From: Alphaproteobacteria bacterium
GTDB taxonomy: Bacteria > Pseudomonadota > Alphaproteobacteria > Micropepsales > Micropepsaceae
DNA length: 64,000 nt
Assembly (NCBI GenBank): GCA_019247845.1
Contig: JAFBAL010000039.1
Span: 1-64,000 of the forward strand
Direction of reading: 5' to 3'
Part shown: positions 32,054 to 40,537 of the stretch, in pieces
Layout: every line of letters starts with the position of its first letter
Numbering within the stretch: position 1 is the stretch's first letter
Notes under the pieces: generated by a model
What the model was told of the DNA's origin: nothing
The model's input: the letters and a program-made list of their open reading frames with translations, nothing else
Database searches by the model: none
Program-made: the position numbers and the translations under genes

Positions 32054-34465
32054 TCAACCTCCCGCCGCGTCCGAGGCCAGGATCGCCTCGTCCGTCTCGG
32101 CCGCCGCCACGTCCTCGGGCTTGTCGATCACCAGCTTGCCTTCTATCAGCATGATGCCGAGCGAGCGCTTGTCGGCGGATTGGCCGCTGGCGGCGGGCGA
32201 ATAGTCCTGGTCGGAGATCAGGAACAGGCTCACCCCGTCCTTGGAATGGACCGTCGATGGAAGCTGGATCGTCCAGCTCTGCGGCGAGTCGTTCACGAGC
32301 TGGATCTGGCCGAGCTCCCGGCGGTTGCAGTTGGCCACGATCGTGCGCCCGCCGGTGATCGCAGTGCCGGCCACGCGCAGGCGTAGCGCGAGCGTCGCGC
32401 CATGCTTGGCCGCGGCGGGCGGCAGATGGAAGCGCAGGTCGCCGGTGCGCCCGTCGCTCCAGCGTCCCTGCGCGTCGCGCCGGTGCCAGAGCTGGCCGAG
32501 AAGCGCCTCGGTCGTCGGGTTGTCTTCGTTGAAGCGCACGCTCTGATCGGCCGGCCACACGATCTGTGCCCGCTTCTGGTCGGAGCGCTGGCCGGACGAC
32601 AGCGTCACCTCGCGCCGCGCCCAATCCTCGACATCGGCCATCAGCCGGTCCGGAAAGGCCTGGCGGTATTCCTGGCTGTTCATGAAATCGAGCAGTACCG
32701 CGGCCGGCGGCGTACCCTGACGGATGCGCTTGACCCAGTTGTCCGGCTCGCCCGGGCCCCAGCCGCGCCCAAGCACGCATAGATACAGCAGACCGACCAG
32801 GATGTTGGGCTGGAGGTTGAGCGCAATCTCCCAGAACGCGACGTCGACGACGCGCTCGCCATAAGCGGCCGCGTCGTCCTTCGATATCTCCGGCTTCTGG
32901 CAGAGCGACTGGTAGAACGAGAGCTTCGAGATCAGCCGGTAGAACGACCAGCGTCCGAGCCGCTGCGCGCGGCTCACCAGGAGCGGCGCGAAGGTGGACT
33001 GGTTCGCCCCGTGCAGAAGCACGCGCCCGGCAAAGGCGATCAGCTCGTCCATCGACCAGGTCAGGAATATCTCGGGCGAATGCGCGCCGCGGTCGCGCTC
33101 GAGCAGCATCAGCGCGCGGCGCGCGCGGGTGAGCTCGGCGAACCATTCGGCATCGGCCGGCGATACTTCGGCGGCGCTCCAGGCGCGCGCGTCGCGCACC
33201 GGCGCCAGGAACCGCGCGCGCCGCGTCAGCGTCTCGCCGCTCTCCAGAACGAATTCCTTGAGCTGGCGCACATAACGCCCGCTGTCCTTGGGCCGGACGT
33301 GATCCTGTCCCGCCGCTCCGATGGTGACGCGCAGCGCCGGATCGGCGAGCAGCTCTTCCATCGCGCGCGCAACCATCTCGATGCCGTCGGTGCGTTCGAT
33401 CAGGACGGCAGCGCCGTCCGGGATCTCGGCATAGCAGCCGGCGCGATAGGCGATCACAGGCCGGCCGGCGTTCATCATCTCCACCAGCGAGCCCGAGGCG
33501 CCTTCGGTGTTGGGGAAGCGCAAATTCACGAAGACGTCGCTCTCGTTCTTGATCTGGAGCAGCCGTTCGTTGGTGACGCTGAACTCGAAGGTCACCTGCT
33601 TGGTGAGGCCGAGCTTGGTCACCATGGCTTCGAGCTCGCGGACATATTCCTTGTCGCCGGGATGACCCGCGATGACGAGCTGCGCGCGCGACTTGAGCAG
33701 CGGCGATCCGGCGATGGCCTGGATGATCGTGTCCAGGCATTTCGGACGGCCGATATGGCCGAAGCTCGCGAATTGGCAGCGGTCCTTGGTCGCGGTCTCG
33801 GAGCGCCAGCGCGCCATGTCGTCGGCCGACGGCGCCATCTTCTGGTCGCTCGGCAGGAACAGCCTCAGGATCGGGCCCTTGAAGAAGGCCGCGACGCGCT
33901 CCTCCATGAAGCGCGAATGCACGACGACCGCCGAGGCGAGCTCGGCCAGGGGCTGCATCAGCGGATAGTCGGCGACGTTCTCGCCGTCCCACGGCGCATA
34001 GAGCGTGGCGTCGCGCGTGATCACGCCCGAGCGCAGCGCCATGGCGAAGCCCGCGCTGCCGTAATATTCGCGGATCAGCCGCGCATAGGCCGGCGGAGAG
34101 TTGATCTCCTCGAAGCATTTGTGCGCGAAGAAGTGGTGATAGGAGAAATCGTGCAGCACGGCGATGCCGGGCGCGCGGCGCATGGCGTCGACGATCTCGC
34201 CGTGGTTCTGGGCGTTGTTGCCCAGGTTGTAGATCGCGGCGTCGTAGCGCGACAGGATCTCGCCGATGGCGCCGCCCTTGGGAACGTCCATCATCGGCAC
34301 GGGCGCGCCATAGGACGGCCCGTTGGCGTTGACGAACAGGTCGCAATCGAACGCGGGCGCGCCGTCGTCCTTGGCCATGTGCGGCAGCAGCGCGCGCGAG
34401 AAGGCGCCGATGTCGGAGCGCGAGCCGTAGGGCGAAAGCCAGGCGATGCGTTTCGTGCCGCTCAT
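32054..34465 (-). CDS. Large glycosyltransferase (GT-B, family 4-like) with C-terminal extension
   Basis: An 803-residue protein. The N-terminal 430 residues form a GT-B glycosyltransferase: RIAWLSPYGSRSDIGAFSRALL at the start, LHDFSYHHFFAHK, then FGHIGRPKCLDTIIQAI and the donor-binding TEGASGSLVEMMNAGRPVIAY (about 348-368). The remaining 370 residues contain a helical part (LLDFMNSQEYRQAFPDRL resembles DUF4214-type segments) and a C-terminal beta-rich domain (about 680-790). It would transfer sugars onto a surface glycan or protein. Its ATG overlaps the stop of the gene before it, and a sulfotransferase-like gene lies further upstream. Confidence 0.83.
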   Translation of the reverse strand: MSGTKRIAWLSPYGSRSDIGAFSRALLPHMAKDDGAPAFDCDLFVNANGPSYGAPVPMMDVPKGGAIGEILSRYDAAIYNLGNNAQNHGEIVDAMRRAPGIAVLHDFSYHHFFAHKCFEEINSPPAYARLIREYYGSAGFAMALRSGVITRDATLYAPWDGENVADYPLMQPLAELASAVVVHSRFMEERVAAFFKGPILRLFLPSDQKMAPSADDMARWRSETATKDRCQFASFGHIGRPKCLDTIIQAIAGSPLLKSRAQLVIAGHPGDKEYVRELEAMVTKLGLTKQVTFEFSVTNERLLQIKNESDVFVNLRFPNTEGASGSLVEMMNAGRPVIAYRAGCYAEIPDGAAVLIERTDGIEMVARAMEELLADPALRVTIGAAGQDHVRPKDSGRYVRQLKEFVLESGETLTRRARFLAPVRDARAWSAAEVSPADAEWFAELTRARRALMLLERDRGAHSPEIFLTWSMDELIAFAGRVLLHGANQSTFAPLLVSRAQRLGRWSFYRLISKLSFYQSLCQKPEISKDDAAAYGERVVDVAFWEIALNLQPNILVGLLYLCVLGRGWGPGEPDNWVKRIRQGTPPAAVLLDFMNSQEYRQAFPDRLMADVEDWARREVTLSSGQRSDQKRAQIVWPADQSVRFNEDNPTTEALLGQLWHRRDAQGRWSDGRTGDLRFHLPPAAAKHGATLALRLRVAGTAITGGRTIVANCNRRELGQIQLVNDSPQSWTIQLPSTVHSKDGVSLFLISDQDYSPAASGQSADKRSLGIMLIEGKLVIDKPEDVAAAETDEAILASDAAGG

Positions 34466-35403
34466 TGCAGGATCACCTTGAGCAGTGCGTCCCATTGCGC
34501 CGGCGGATCGACCCGGCGCCGGGCGGCGCGCGCGACCGAACGTCCCGGCAGGGGATCGAGGAGGACGTCGCGCAGCGAGGCGAAAAGCTCGTCGGTGCTC
34601 GAGAACAGCAAGCCGCTGCGGCCATGCTCGACCACCAGGTCGGTGAGCGATCCCTGCCGCCGATTGTGCGCCATCAGGCTCGCCCGGTTGGCGAGCTGCA
34701 GCACCGGCACCGCGCCGGCCCAGGCGTCGCTCAAGCGCGCGCCGGGCAGGCTCGAGCGCGCGATGCCGTTCTGGATCACCGCCCGCCACGGCATCTCGAA
34801 CACGCTGGCGGGATCGAAGGCGCGGAAGTCCATGGAGGGGAATGCATCGCTCAGCGACGCCGCAAGATCCTGGCCGGCGCGCTCGTCCTCGTTGTTGACG
34901 ATCAGGATCGCGCCCCCGGTCGCGGCCACCGTCAGCGCGGTGGGCGGGAACATGCGCTCCTCGGGCTTGCGCGAGACCAGCGGCGTCACCGCGTCGAAGG
35001 CGGCGCTTCCCAGGCATACGACCTTGCTGGCCGACAGCAGCGCGTCGTGGATGCGCACACGCACGCTGTCGACGTCGAGGCCGAGCGTGGCTGCCAGCAC
35101 CTCGGCGCCGACGAACGGATCGCGCGTCAGCACCACGCGCGCGCTATAGGGCGCCAGCGCCAGCAGGGCGCCTGCATCGATGAGCACCAGGTCGCGGTCG
35201 AGCGACAGGCGCCCGTGGCCGACGGGCATGGCGCGGATCGCCTCGCGCACGTCGTCCGCGCTCATCGGCTTCAGAGCGACGTCGTATTGCCCCGCGGCCA
35301 GGCTCTCATGGGCCTGGCGGGCGATGCTGGCCGCGACGGCCGACGGCGCCTGGGGCGTGTCCGCCCCCATATCCGCGAATACGATGGTGCTCTGGGCCGC
35401 CAA
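34462..35403 (-). CDS. Protein of unknown function coupled to the glycosyltransferase, GT-B-like
   Basis: A 313-residue soluble protein whose stop overlaps the ATG of the large glycosyltransferase. I do not recognise a named family. Segments such as VLIDAGALLALAPYSARVVLTRDPF, VVCLGSAAFDAVTPLV, ILIVNNEDERAGQDLAASL and LSDAWAGAVPVLQLANRASLM followed by DLVVEHGRSGLLFSSTDELFASL (about residues 258-280) have the rhythm of a GT-B C-terminal donor domain (gene end resembles GLLFSS..DEL). It may be a degenerate glycosyltransferase or a partner subunit. Confidence 0.68.
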   Translation of the reverse strand: MAAQSTIVFADMGADTPQAPSAVAASIARQAHESLAAGQYDVALKPMSADDVREAIRAMPVGHGRLSLDRDLVLIDAGALLALAPYSARVVLTRDPFVGAEVLAATLGLDVDSVRVRIHDALLSASKVVCLGSAAFDAVTPLVSRKPEERMFPPTALTVAATGGAILIVNNEDERAGQDLAASLSDAFPSMDFRAFDPASVFEMPWRAVIQNGIARSSLPGARLSDAWAGAVPVLQLANRASLMAHNRRQGSLTDLVVEHGRSGLLFSSTDELFASLRDVLLDPLPGRSVARAARRRVDPPAQWDALLKVILQ

Positions 35404-35431
35404 CGCCGTTCCCCTGGCTCTACCGGAGCGT

Positions 35432-36427
35432 TCATAGCTTGTCGGTTGGTGTGTTGGGAAGCGAACCCTTCATTGCTTTTTTGCTAAAGATGAAACCGAG
35501 GAGCTCCTCGGGCGGAGGCGGCTCGGGCATCGCGTCCGGGAACGAATCGAATCCGGGCGCGAAGCCGGCCGCCAGCTTCGGGTCGACATAGCGCGCGAAG
35601 AACGCAGCGTTGGACGACTCGAACCTGGCCAGGAAGGTCTCGGCCTCGTCCCGGGTGAGCATGGGCACGCGCTTGCCGCCGCGCTGGCGGCCGGTGGCGA
35701 TCAAGCGCTTGCGCAGCTCCTTGTTGTCCTTGTGGCGCGAGCCGTTCAGCGCCAGGAGCACGCAGATCGTCTCGAACGACAGCGACTCGTTCGACGACAG
35801 CCGGGACGCCTCTTCGTCGTGCGGCAGCCCGATCGCGGCGCGCAGGTCGTCGACGATGTCGCCGCCCACGAGCTTGTCGCGCTCGAAGATGCGGCACGAG
35901 AGCGCCTCGCGCCCGAACTCGCCGGCCCACAGGTCGCAGACCGCGTTGTGGTCGAAGTAGTAGTGACCCTTGGTCGCATAGACCGAGAGCGCCGAGCGGT
36001 TGGTGGTCCAGCCGCCCTGCACCGCGGTGGAATGCATGCTGGCCAGCATGTGGTCCTGGCGGCGCGCGTAATAGACGAGCCTTATCTCGTCGAAGAAGCC
36101 GCGCAGGAACGCGTGCAGGCGGGCGACCTGCGCCTTCTCGCGCAATTCGCTGTGGAAGAACTCCGACGAGAACAGGCAGGCCCTGGCCTCGCGCGACCGC
36201 GCCTCGATCTCCTCGCGGAATTCGGCCGCGACGGGCGCGTTCTTCTCCAGCGTGCCCTGTACCGCGGCGTCGCTCAGCCGGATGTGCACGTGCCCGTTCG
36301 GATTGGTGAAGGCCTTGGGATACCACACGCCCTCGGCAAGGACGCCGGCGCGGTGCTGGCTGAAGTATTTCTGGATGCTGGACGTCCCGGTCTTCTCGGA
36401 GCCCAGATGCAGGATGCAAAGCTTCAT
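35432..36427 (-). CDS. Sulfotransferase-like protein
   Basis: A 331-residue protein starting with LHLGSEKTGTSSIQKYFSQHR (about residues 5-25), a PAPS-binding P-loop of the kind seen in bacterial carbohydrate sulfotransferase-like proteins. RLVYYARRQDHMLASMHSTAVQGG (about 117-140) fits the 3'-phosphate-binding strand-helix. The C-terminus is basic and ends in an unstructured tail. With the two genes downstream on the same strand it could make a sulfated glycan, but the 28-bp gap and this inference are not proof. Its start faces cysK across a region with tandem repeats. Confidence 0.78.
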   Translation of the reverse strand: MKLCILHLGSEKTGTSSIQKYFSQHRAGVLAEGVWYPKAFTNPNGHVHIRLSDAAVQGTLEKNAPVAAEFREEIEARSREARACLFSSEFFHSELREKAQVARLHAFLRGFFDEIRLVYYARRQDHMLASMHSTAVQGGWTTNRSALSVYATKGHYYFDHNAVCDLWAGEFGREALSCRIFERDKLVGGDIVDDLRAAIGLPHDEEASRLSSNESLSFETICVLLALNGSRHKDNKELRKRLIATGRQRGGKRVPMLTRDEAETFLARFESSNAAFFARYVDPKLAAGFAPGFDSFPDAMPEPPPPEELLGFIFSKKAMKGSLPNTPTDKL

Positions 36428-36453
36428 GCGGTGTGTTTAGGGCAAGGCCCCAG

Positions 36454-36510
36454 AAACTTGAAGACCCCAAACTTGAAGACCCCAAACTTGAAGGCCTGCC
36501 CACGGCCTTC
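36454..36510 (+). repeat. 15-bp tandem repeat and hairpin in the divergent sulfotransferase/cysK region
   Basis: AAACTTGAAGACCCC occurs at 36454-36468 and 36469-36483 and again in part at 36484-36494. It runs into a hairpin GAAGGCC-TGCCCAC-GGCCTTC (36490-36510), which ends 11 bases before the cysK ATG and just in front of its GGTGG ribosome-binding site. It may bind a regulator or act as a leader hairpin for cysK. Confidence 0.6.
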
Positions 36511-36521
36511 TACGGTGGCCT

Positions 36522-37562
36522 ATGGATATCGAGCATGCCCCCGACATCAGGCACGACGTTCTCGCCGCCATCGGCAACACGCCCCTCATCCGGCTGAAGC
36601 GCGCCTCGGAGGCGACGGGCTGCGAGATCCTGGGCAAGGCCGAGTTCATGAACCCGGGCCAGTCGGTCAAGGACCGCGCCGCCCTTTTCATCGTCGAGGA
36701 CGCGATCGCGCGCGGGCGTCTCACGCCCGGCGGCACCATCGTCGAGGGCACGGCCGGCAATACGGGAATCGGCCTGGCCGTCGTCGGCAACGCGATGGGC
36801 TTCCGCACGGTGATCGTCATCCCCGAAACCCAGAGCGAGGAGAAGAAGGACGCGCTGCGCCTCATGGGCGCGGAGCTGATCGAAGTCCCCGCGGTGCCGT
36901 ATAAGGACCCCAACAACTACGTGAAGCTCTCGGGGCGCATCGCGCAAGCGACGCCGAACGCGATCTGGGCGAACCAGTTCGACAATACCGCCAACCGCCG
37001 GGCGCATCTCGAAACCACCGGGCCCGAGATCTGGCGACAGACGGACGGCAAGGTCGACGGCTTCGTCTGCGCCGTGGGCAGCGGCGGCACGCTCGCCGGC
37101 GTCGCGATGGCGCTGAAGCAGCGCAACCCGGACGTCCGCATCGCCGCCGCCGATCCGCATGGGGCCGCGATCTATTCCTGGATCAAGACCGGGGAGCTCA
37201 GGGCCGAGGGCAGCTCGATCACCGAAGGCATCGGCCAGGGCCGCGTCACCGCCAATCTCGACGGCGCGCCGATCGACGACGCCTATCGGATTTCCGACGC
37301 GGAGATGCTGCCCATCGTCTTCGACCTGCTGGAGCACGAAGGCCTGTGCATGGGCGGCTCGACCGGCGTCAACGTCGCGGGCGCGATCCGGCTGGCGAAG
37401 GACCTGGGCCCCGGTCATACCGTCGTCACGATCCTGGCCGACTACGGCACGCGCTATCAGAGCAAGATGTTCAATCCCGCGTTCCTCGCCTCCAAAAATC
37501 TTCCCGTGCCGCGCTGGCTGGCGGAACCGCGGACGCCGATCGAGGTTCCCTATCAACGATGA
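36522..37562 (+). CDS. cysK: Cysteine synthase A (O-acetylserine sulfhydrylase)
   Basis: A 346-residue PLP enzyme that makes cysteine from O-acetylserine and sulfide. The PLP lysine is K50 in GQSVKDRAA, the substrate loop is EGTAGNTGIGLA, the phosphate-binding loop is VGSGGTLAGVAMAL (about 187-200) and the C-terminal half has CMGGSTGVNVAGA. Full length and motifs are intact; the C-terminal region is slightly longer than E. coli CysK. It is the first of six co-directional genes for sulfur amino-acid metabolism. Its TGA overlaps the ATG of a 12-codon open frame. Confidence 0.95.
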   Translation: MDIEHAPDIRHDVLAAIGNTPLIRLKRASEATGCEILGKAEFMNPGQSVKDRAALFIVEDAIARGRLTPGGTIVEGTAGNTGIGLAVVGNAMGFRTVIVIPETQSEEKKDALRLMGAELIEVPAVPYKDPNNYVKLSGRIAQATPNAIWANQFDNTANRRAHLETTGPEIWRQTDGKVDGFVCAVGSGGTLAGVAMALKQRNPDVRIAAADPHGAAIYSWIKTGELRAEGSSITEGIGQGRVTANLDGAPIDDAYRISDAEMLPIVFDLLEHEGLCMGGSTGVNVAGAIRLAKDLGPGHTVVTILADYGTRYQSKMFNPAFLASKNLPVPRWLAEPRTPIEVPYQR

Positions 37563-37597
37563 CGACACGCGTGTTCACGGACCGGCTCGAAACATGA
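37559..37597 (+). CDS. Possible 12-residue coupling mini-ORF between cysK and sseA
   Basis: ATG overlaps the cysK stop (ATGA at 37559-37562) and its own TGA overlaps the sseA start (ATGA at 37594-37597). The peptide would be MTTRVFTDRLET. It could serve only to carry ribosomes from cysK to sseA. It may equally be a chance open frame, since both junctions use common ATGA sequences. Confidence 0.4.
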   Translation: MTTRVFTDRLET

Positions 37598-38418
37598 CCC
37601 CTCTCGTCTCCACCGACTGGCTGGCCGCCCACCTGGATGCGCCCGACGTGCGCGTCGCGGACGCGTCGTGGTACCTGGCGTCGGCGGACCGCGATCCCCG
37701 CGCCGAATATCGTTCCGCGCATATCCCGCGCGCGGTGTTCTTCGATATCGACGACCTGTCGGACGACGCCGATCCGCGCCCGCACATGCTGGCCCCCGCG
37801 GCCAAGTTCGCCAGCCGCATGCGCAGGCTGGGCCTGGGCGACGGCAACCTGATCGTGGTCTACGATTCGTCCGGGCTCTATTCCTCCCCGCGCGCGTGGT
37901 GGATGCTGCGCATGATGGGCCACAACGACGTCAAGGTGCTGGACGGCGGCCTGCCCAAATGGCGCGCCGAGGGCCGCCCGGTGGAAGACATGGCGCCGCC
38001 CACCTATCAGCGCCACTTCACGCCGCGGCAGAACCACGCGTTGATCCGCGACCTGGCGCAGGTGCAGAGCTTCCGCGGCCAGGTCGTCGACGCGCGCAGC
38101 CCCACCCGCTTCCGGGGCGAGGAGCAGGAGCCGCGCCCCGGCGTGCGCCCCGGCCACATCCCCGGCAGCCGCAACGTCCACTATGCGGCGCTGGTCGATG
38201 CCGACGGCACGCTGAAATCGCCCGACGAACTGCGCGCGATTTTCGCGTCCGCGGACGTCGACTTGAAGAAGCCCATCGTGACGACTTGCGGCTCGGGGAT
38301 GACGGCGGCGATCCTGATGCTGGCATTGACGGTTGCGGGCGCGGACGAGGTGTCGCTCTATGACGGCTCGTGGACCGATTGGGGCGCGCGTCAAGACGTT
38401 CCCGTCGAGACGGGCTGA
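37594..38418 (+). CDS. sseA: 3-mercaptopyruvate/thiosulfate sulfurtransferase (two rhodanese domains)
   Basis: A 274-residue sulfurtransferase with a structural rhodanese domain (about 1-140, DASWYLASADRDPRAEYRSAHIPRAVFFDIDDLSD) and a catalytic one (about 150-274). The active-site loop is CGSGMTA with Cys232, the mercaptopyruvate type; thiosulfate enzymes usually have CRxGxT/R. VDARSPTRFRGEEQEPRPGVRPGHIPGS is a typical CH2-like segment. Together with cysK and metC it suits cysteine turnover and sulfane-sulfur transfer. Confidence 0.93.
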   Translation: MTPLVSTDWLAAHLDAPDVRVADASWYLASADRDPRAEYRSAHIPRAVFFDIDDLSDDADPRPHMLAPAAKFASRMRRLGLGDGNLIVVYDSSGLYSSPRAWWMLRMMGHNDVKVLDGGLPKWRAEGRPVEDMAPPTYQRHFTPRQNHALIRDLAQVQSFRGQVVDARSPTRFRGEEQEPRPGVRPGHIPGSRNVHYAALVDADGTLKSPDELRAIFASADVDLKKPIVTTCGSGMTAAILMLALTVAGADEVSLYDGSWTDWGARQDVPVETG

Positions 38419-38422
38419 AGCG

Positions 38423-38478
38423 ATGGTCACGCTGCCGGGGACCGATTGGGCATGATCACAATGCCGGAGACGCGCTGA
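38423..38478 (+). other. Two tandem mini-ORFs copied from the start of the next gene
   Basis: ATGGTCACG (38423), ATGATCACA (38452) and ATGGTCACG (38482) are three related start regions spaced 29 and 30 bp. The first frame reads MVTLPGTDWA then TGA, overlapping the second ATG (ATGA at 38452-38455). The second reads MITMPETR then TGA at 38476-38478. The third is the start of the acetyltransferase gene. The local sequence GAGACG-GCTGA is also repeated at 38408 and 38468, so about 60 bp appears duplicated. Confidence 0.5.
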
Positions 38479-38481
38479 ACC

Positions 38482-39021
38482 ATGGTCACGATCCTGGAGG
38501 TCGACGGCAAGAAGCGCATCCCCATGACGGTGACGTTCCTGGAGATGCACGCCAAGCCCTCGGCCCTGCCGCCGCCGCAGCCCAAGGGCAAGGTCGCGAT
38601 CCTCAAGGCGGATAACCCGCCGGTGCATTTCTACCGCTATCTCTACGACACCATCGGCAAGCCCTATTGGTGGGTCGACCGCAAGAAGCTCTCCGACGCG
38701 GCGCTGGCCGAGATCATCCACCATCCCAAAGTCGAGCTCTATGTTCTGTACGCGGACGGCTGCCCCGCCGGGATGGCCGAGATCGAGTTCCGCGACGCCG
38801 CCGCCGGCCAGCTCGCCTATTTCGGATTGATGCCCGAATATGTCGGCCGGGGCCTGGGCTATTTCTTCGTCTACCACGCCGTGCAGCTCGCCTGGGGCAA
38901 GCCCATCTCGAGCCTGCTGATCAACACCTGCACGCTCGACCACCCGCGCGCGTTGCCGCTCTACCAGCGCATCGGCTTCGTCCCCTACTCCCGCGAGGAC
39001 CGCTATATCGAATTGCCGTAG
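38482..39021 (+). CDS. GNAT-family N-acetyltransferase
   Basis: A 179-residue acetyltransferase. The acetyl-CoA loop is seen at LAYFGLMPEYVGRGLGYFFVYHAV (about 112-135, Q/RxxGxG/A type), and HPRALPLYQRIGFVPYSREDRYI is the C-terminal motif. The long N-terminus and WWVDRKKLSDAAL stretch recall uncharacterised relatives. The acceptor is unknown; its place among sulfur-amino-acid genes hints at an amino-acid or thiol substrate. It lies 63 bp after sseA, with two mini-ORFs in between. Confidence 0.87.
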   Translation: MVTILEVDGKKRIPMTVTFLEMHAKPSALPPPQPKGKVAILKADNPPVHFYRYLYDTIGKPYWWVDRKKLSDAALAEIIHHPKVELYVLYADGCPAGMAEIEFRDAAAGQLAYFGLMPEYVGRGLGYFFVYHAVQLAWGKPISSLLINTCTLDHPRALPLYQRIGFVPYSREDRYIELP

Positions 39022-39072
39022 ACGGAAATACCGGGCACAGTCCCGGCCGTCACAAAGGGTGGGAGTTCAAGG

Positions 39073-40509
39073 ATGTCGGTAACGGATGGCGCGGCGGCCC
39101 CGCGGCAAAGGACCCTGTTCGGCCACCCGCTGGGCCTGACCTATCTGTTCACGACCGAGATGGCCGAGCGCTTCTCCTATTACGGGATGCGCGCGATCCT
39201 GATCCTCTACCTCACCAACGTGGTGCTGCTGCAGCCGATCGCGGGCGACGTCGTCGGCTACGCCTCGATGAAGCACCTGTTCGAGACGCTGTTCAACGGC
39301 GGCCAGCCGCTCGGCGTCCAGCCGCTGTCCTCGATCATCTACGGCAACTACACCGCCTTCGTGTACCTCACCCCGTTCTTCGGCGGCATGATCGCCGACC
39401 GCTGGCTGGGCCAGCGCTACAGCGTGATCGTGGGCGGCGTGATCATGGCCGTCGGCGAGTTCGCGCTGATGAAGCCCGAGCTTCTGTTCGTCGGCCTCTT
39501 GATGCTCATCCTGGGCAACGGCTTCTTCAAGCCCAACATCTCCACCCAGGTCGGCAACCTCTATCAACCCGGCGACGCGCGCATCGACCGCGCCTATTCG
39601 ATCTTCTATGTCGGCATCAATGTCGGCGCGTTCTTCTCGCCGCTGATCTGCGGCAGCCTCGCCGAGGATCCCGCCATCGGATACAAATGGGGCTTCTTCG
39701 CCGCCGGCGTCGGCATGGTGATCGGCCTGCTGGTCTACATGTTCGCGCTGCGCACCCTGCCCAAGGACCGCATCGCGCGGCTTCAGTCCAAGACCGAAGA
39801 GAAGAAGCCGCTGACCGGCGCCGACTGGAAGGCGGTGGTCGCGCTGATCCTGCTGTGCTTCCCGACCACGCTGTTCTGGGCCGTCTACGAGCAGCAGGGC
39901 AACACGATCAGCCTGTGGGCCGAGCAGTTCACCGACCGCCGCCTGATCCCCGGCGTGGTGAACTGGGAAATCCCGGTCACCTGGTTCCAGTCCTTCAACC
40001 CGTTCATGATCTTCGCCTTCACGCCGCTGGTGGTGATGTTCTGGGCGAGGCTCGCCGCGCGGGGCAAGGAACCCACCACCGTCACCAAGATGGCGCAGGG
40101 CAATTTCCTGCTCGCGCTCTCCTACGTCGTGATGATGGTCGCCGCCTACTTCACCGGCGAAGGCGGGCATGCGAGCTGGCTGTGGCTGCTCGGCTTCTTC
40201 GTGCTGATCACGCTGGGCGAGCTCTACGTCTCGCCGATCGGGCTCGCGCTGGTCGCGCGCGTCGCGCCGCCGCAGATCCTGTCGGCGATGATGGGGCTGT
40301 GGTTCATCACCAGCTTCACCGGCAACCTGCTGCAGGGCTATGTCGGCTCGTATTTCAGCCGCATGGACAAGGTGCACTTCTTCCTGCTCTGCGCCGGTCT
40401 CGCCTTGGCCGCGTCGGTGATCACCTGGCTGTTCAACCGGCCGCTGAAGTCGACGCTGGAGGTCAAGCCGACGCAGCCGATGCCGCCCGCCGTGGAGCCG
40501 CAGCTTTGA
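39073..40509 (+). CDS. Proton-dependent oligopeptide transporter (POT/PTR2 family)
   Basis: A 478-residue MFS-type transporter with 12-14 membrane helices. The POT signature FTTEMAERFSYYGMRAILILYL (about 22-43) holds the ExxERFxYY motif required for proton coupling, and FYVGINVGAFFSPLICG is the second PTR2 motif. It imports di- or tripeptides. The ATG is preceded by GGGAGTTCAAGG. Sitting between the acetyltransferase and metC, it may supply peptide-derived sulfur amino acids, but that is inference. Confidence 0.93.
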   Translation: MSVTDGAAAPRQRTLFGHPLGLTYLFTTEMAERFSYYGMRAILILYLTNVVLLQPIAGDVVGYASMKHLFETLFNGGQPLGVQPLSSIIYGNYTAFVYLTPFFGGMIADRWLGQRYSVIVGGVIMAVGEFALMKPELLFVGLLMLILGNGFFKPNISTQVGNLYQPGDARIDRAYSIFYVGINVGAFFSPLICGSLAEDPAIGYKWGFFAAGVGMVIGLLVYMFALRTLPKDRIARLQSKTEEKKPLTGADWKAVVALILLCFPTTLFWAVYEQQGNTISLWAEQFTDRRLIPGVVNWEIPVTWFQSFNPFMIFAFTPLVVMFWARLAARGKEPTTVTKMAQGNFLLALSYVVMMVAAYFTGEGGHASWLWLLGFFVLITLGELYVSPIGLALVARVAPPQILSAMMGLWFITSFTGNLLQGYVGSYFSRMDKVHFFLLCAGLALAASVITWLFNRPLKSTLEVKPTQPMPPAVEPQL

Positions 40510-40511
40510 CG

Positions 40512-40535
40512 GTGGCAATCGGGAAGCATCGCTGA
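40512..40535 (+). CDS. Possible seven-residue mini-ORF between the transporter and metC
   Basis: GTG at 40512, two bases after the transporter stop, opens VAIGKHR and closes with TGA at 40533-40535, two bases before the metC GTG at 40538. It resembles the other gap-filling frames in this operon and may be chance. Confidence 0.3.
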   Translation: MAIGKHR

Positions 40536-40537
40536 TC

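Noticed and set aside
36454..36494. A CRISPR array.
   Set aside because: The 15-bp units are directly adjacent with no spacers and there are no cas genes.
39059..39082. A mini-ORF in the GNAT to transporter gap, like those in the other gaps.
   Set aside because: A seven-codon GTG frame exists but runs past the transporter start, and the transporter has its own strong ribosome-binding site, so it does not form a bridge.
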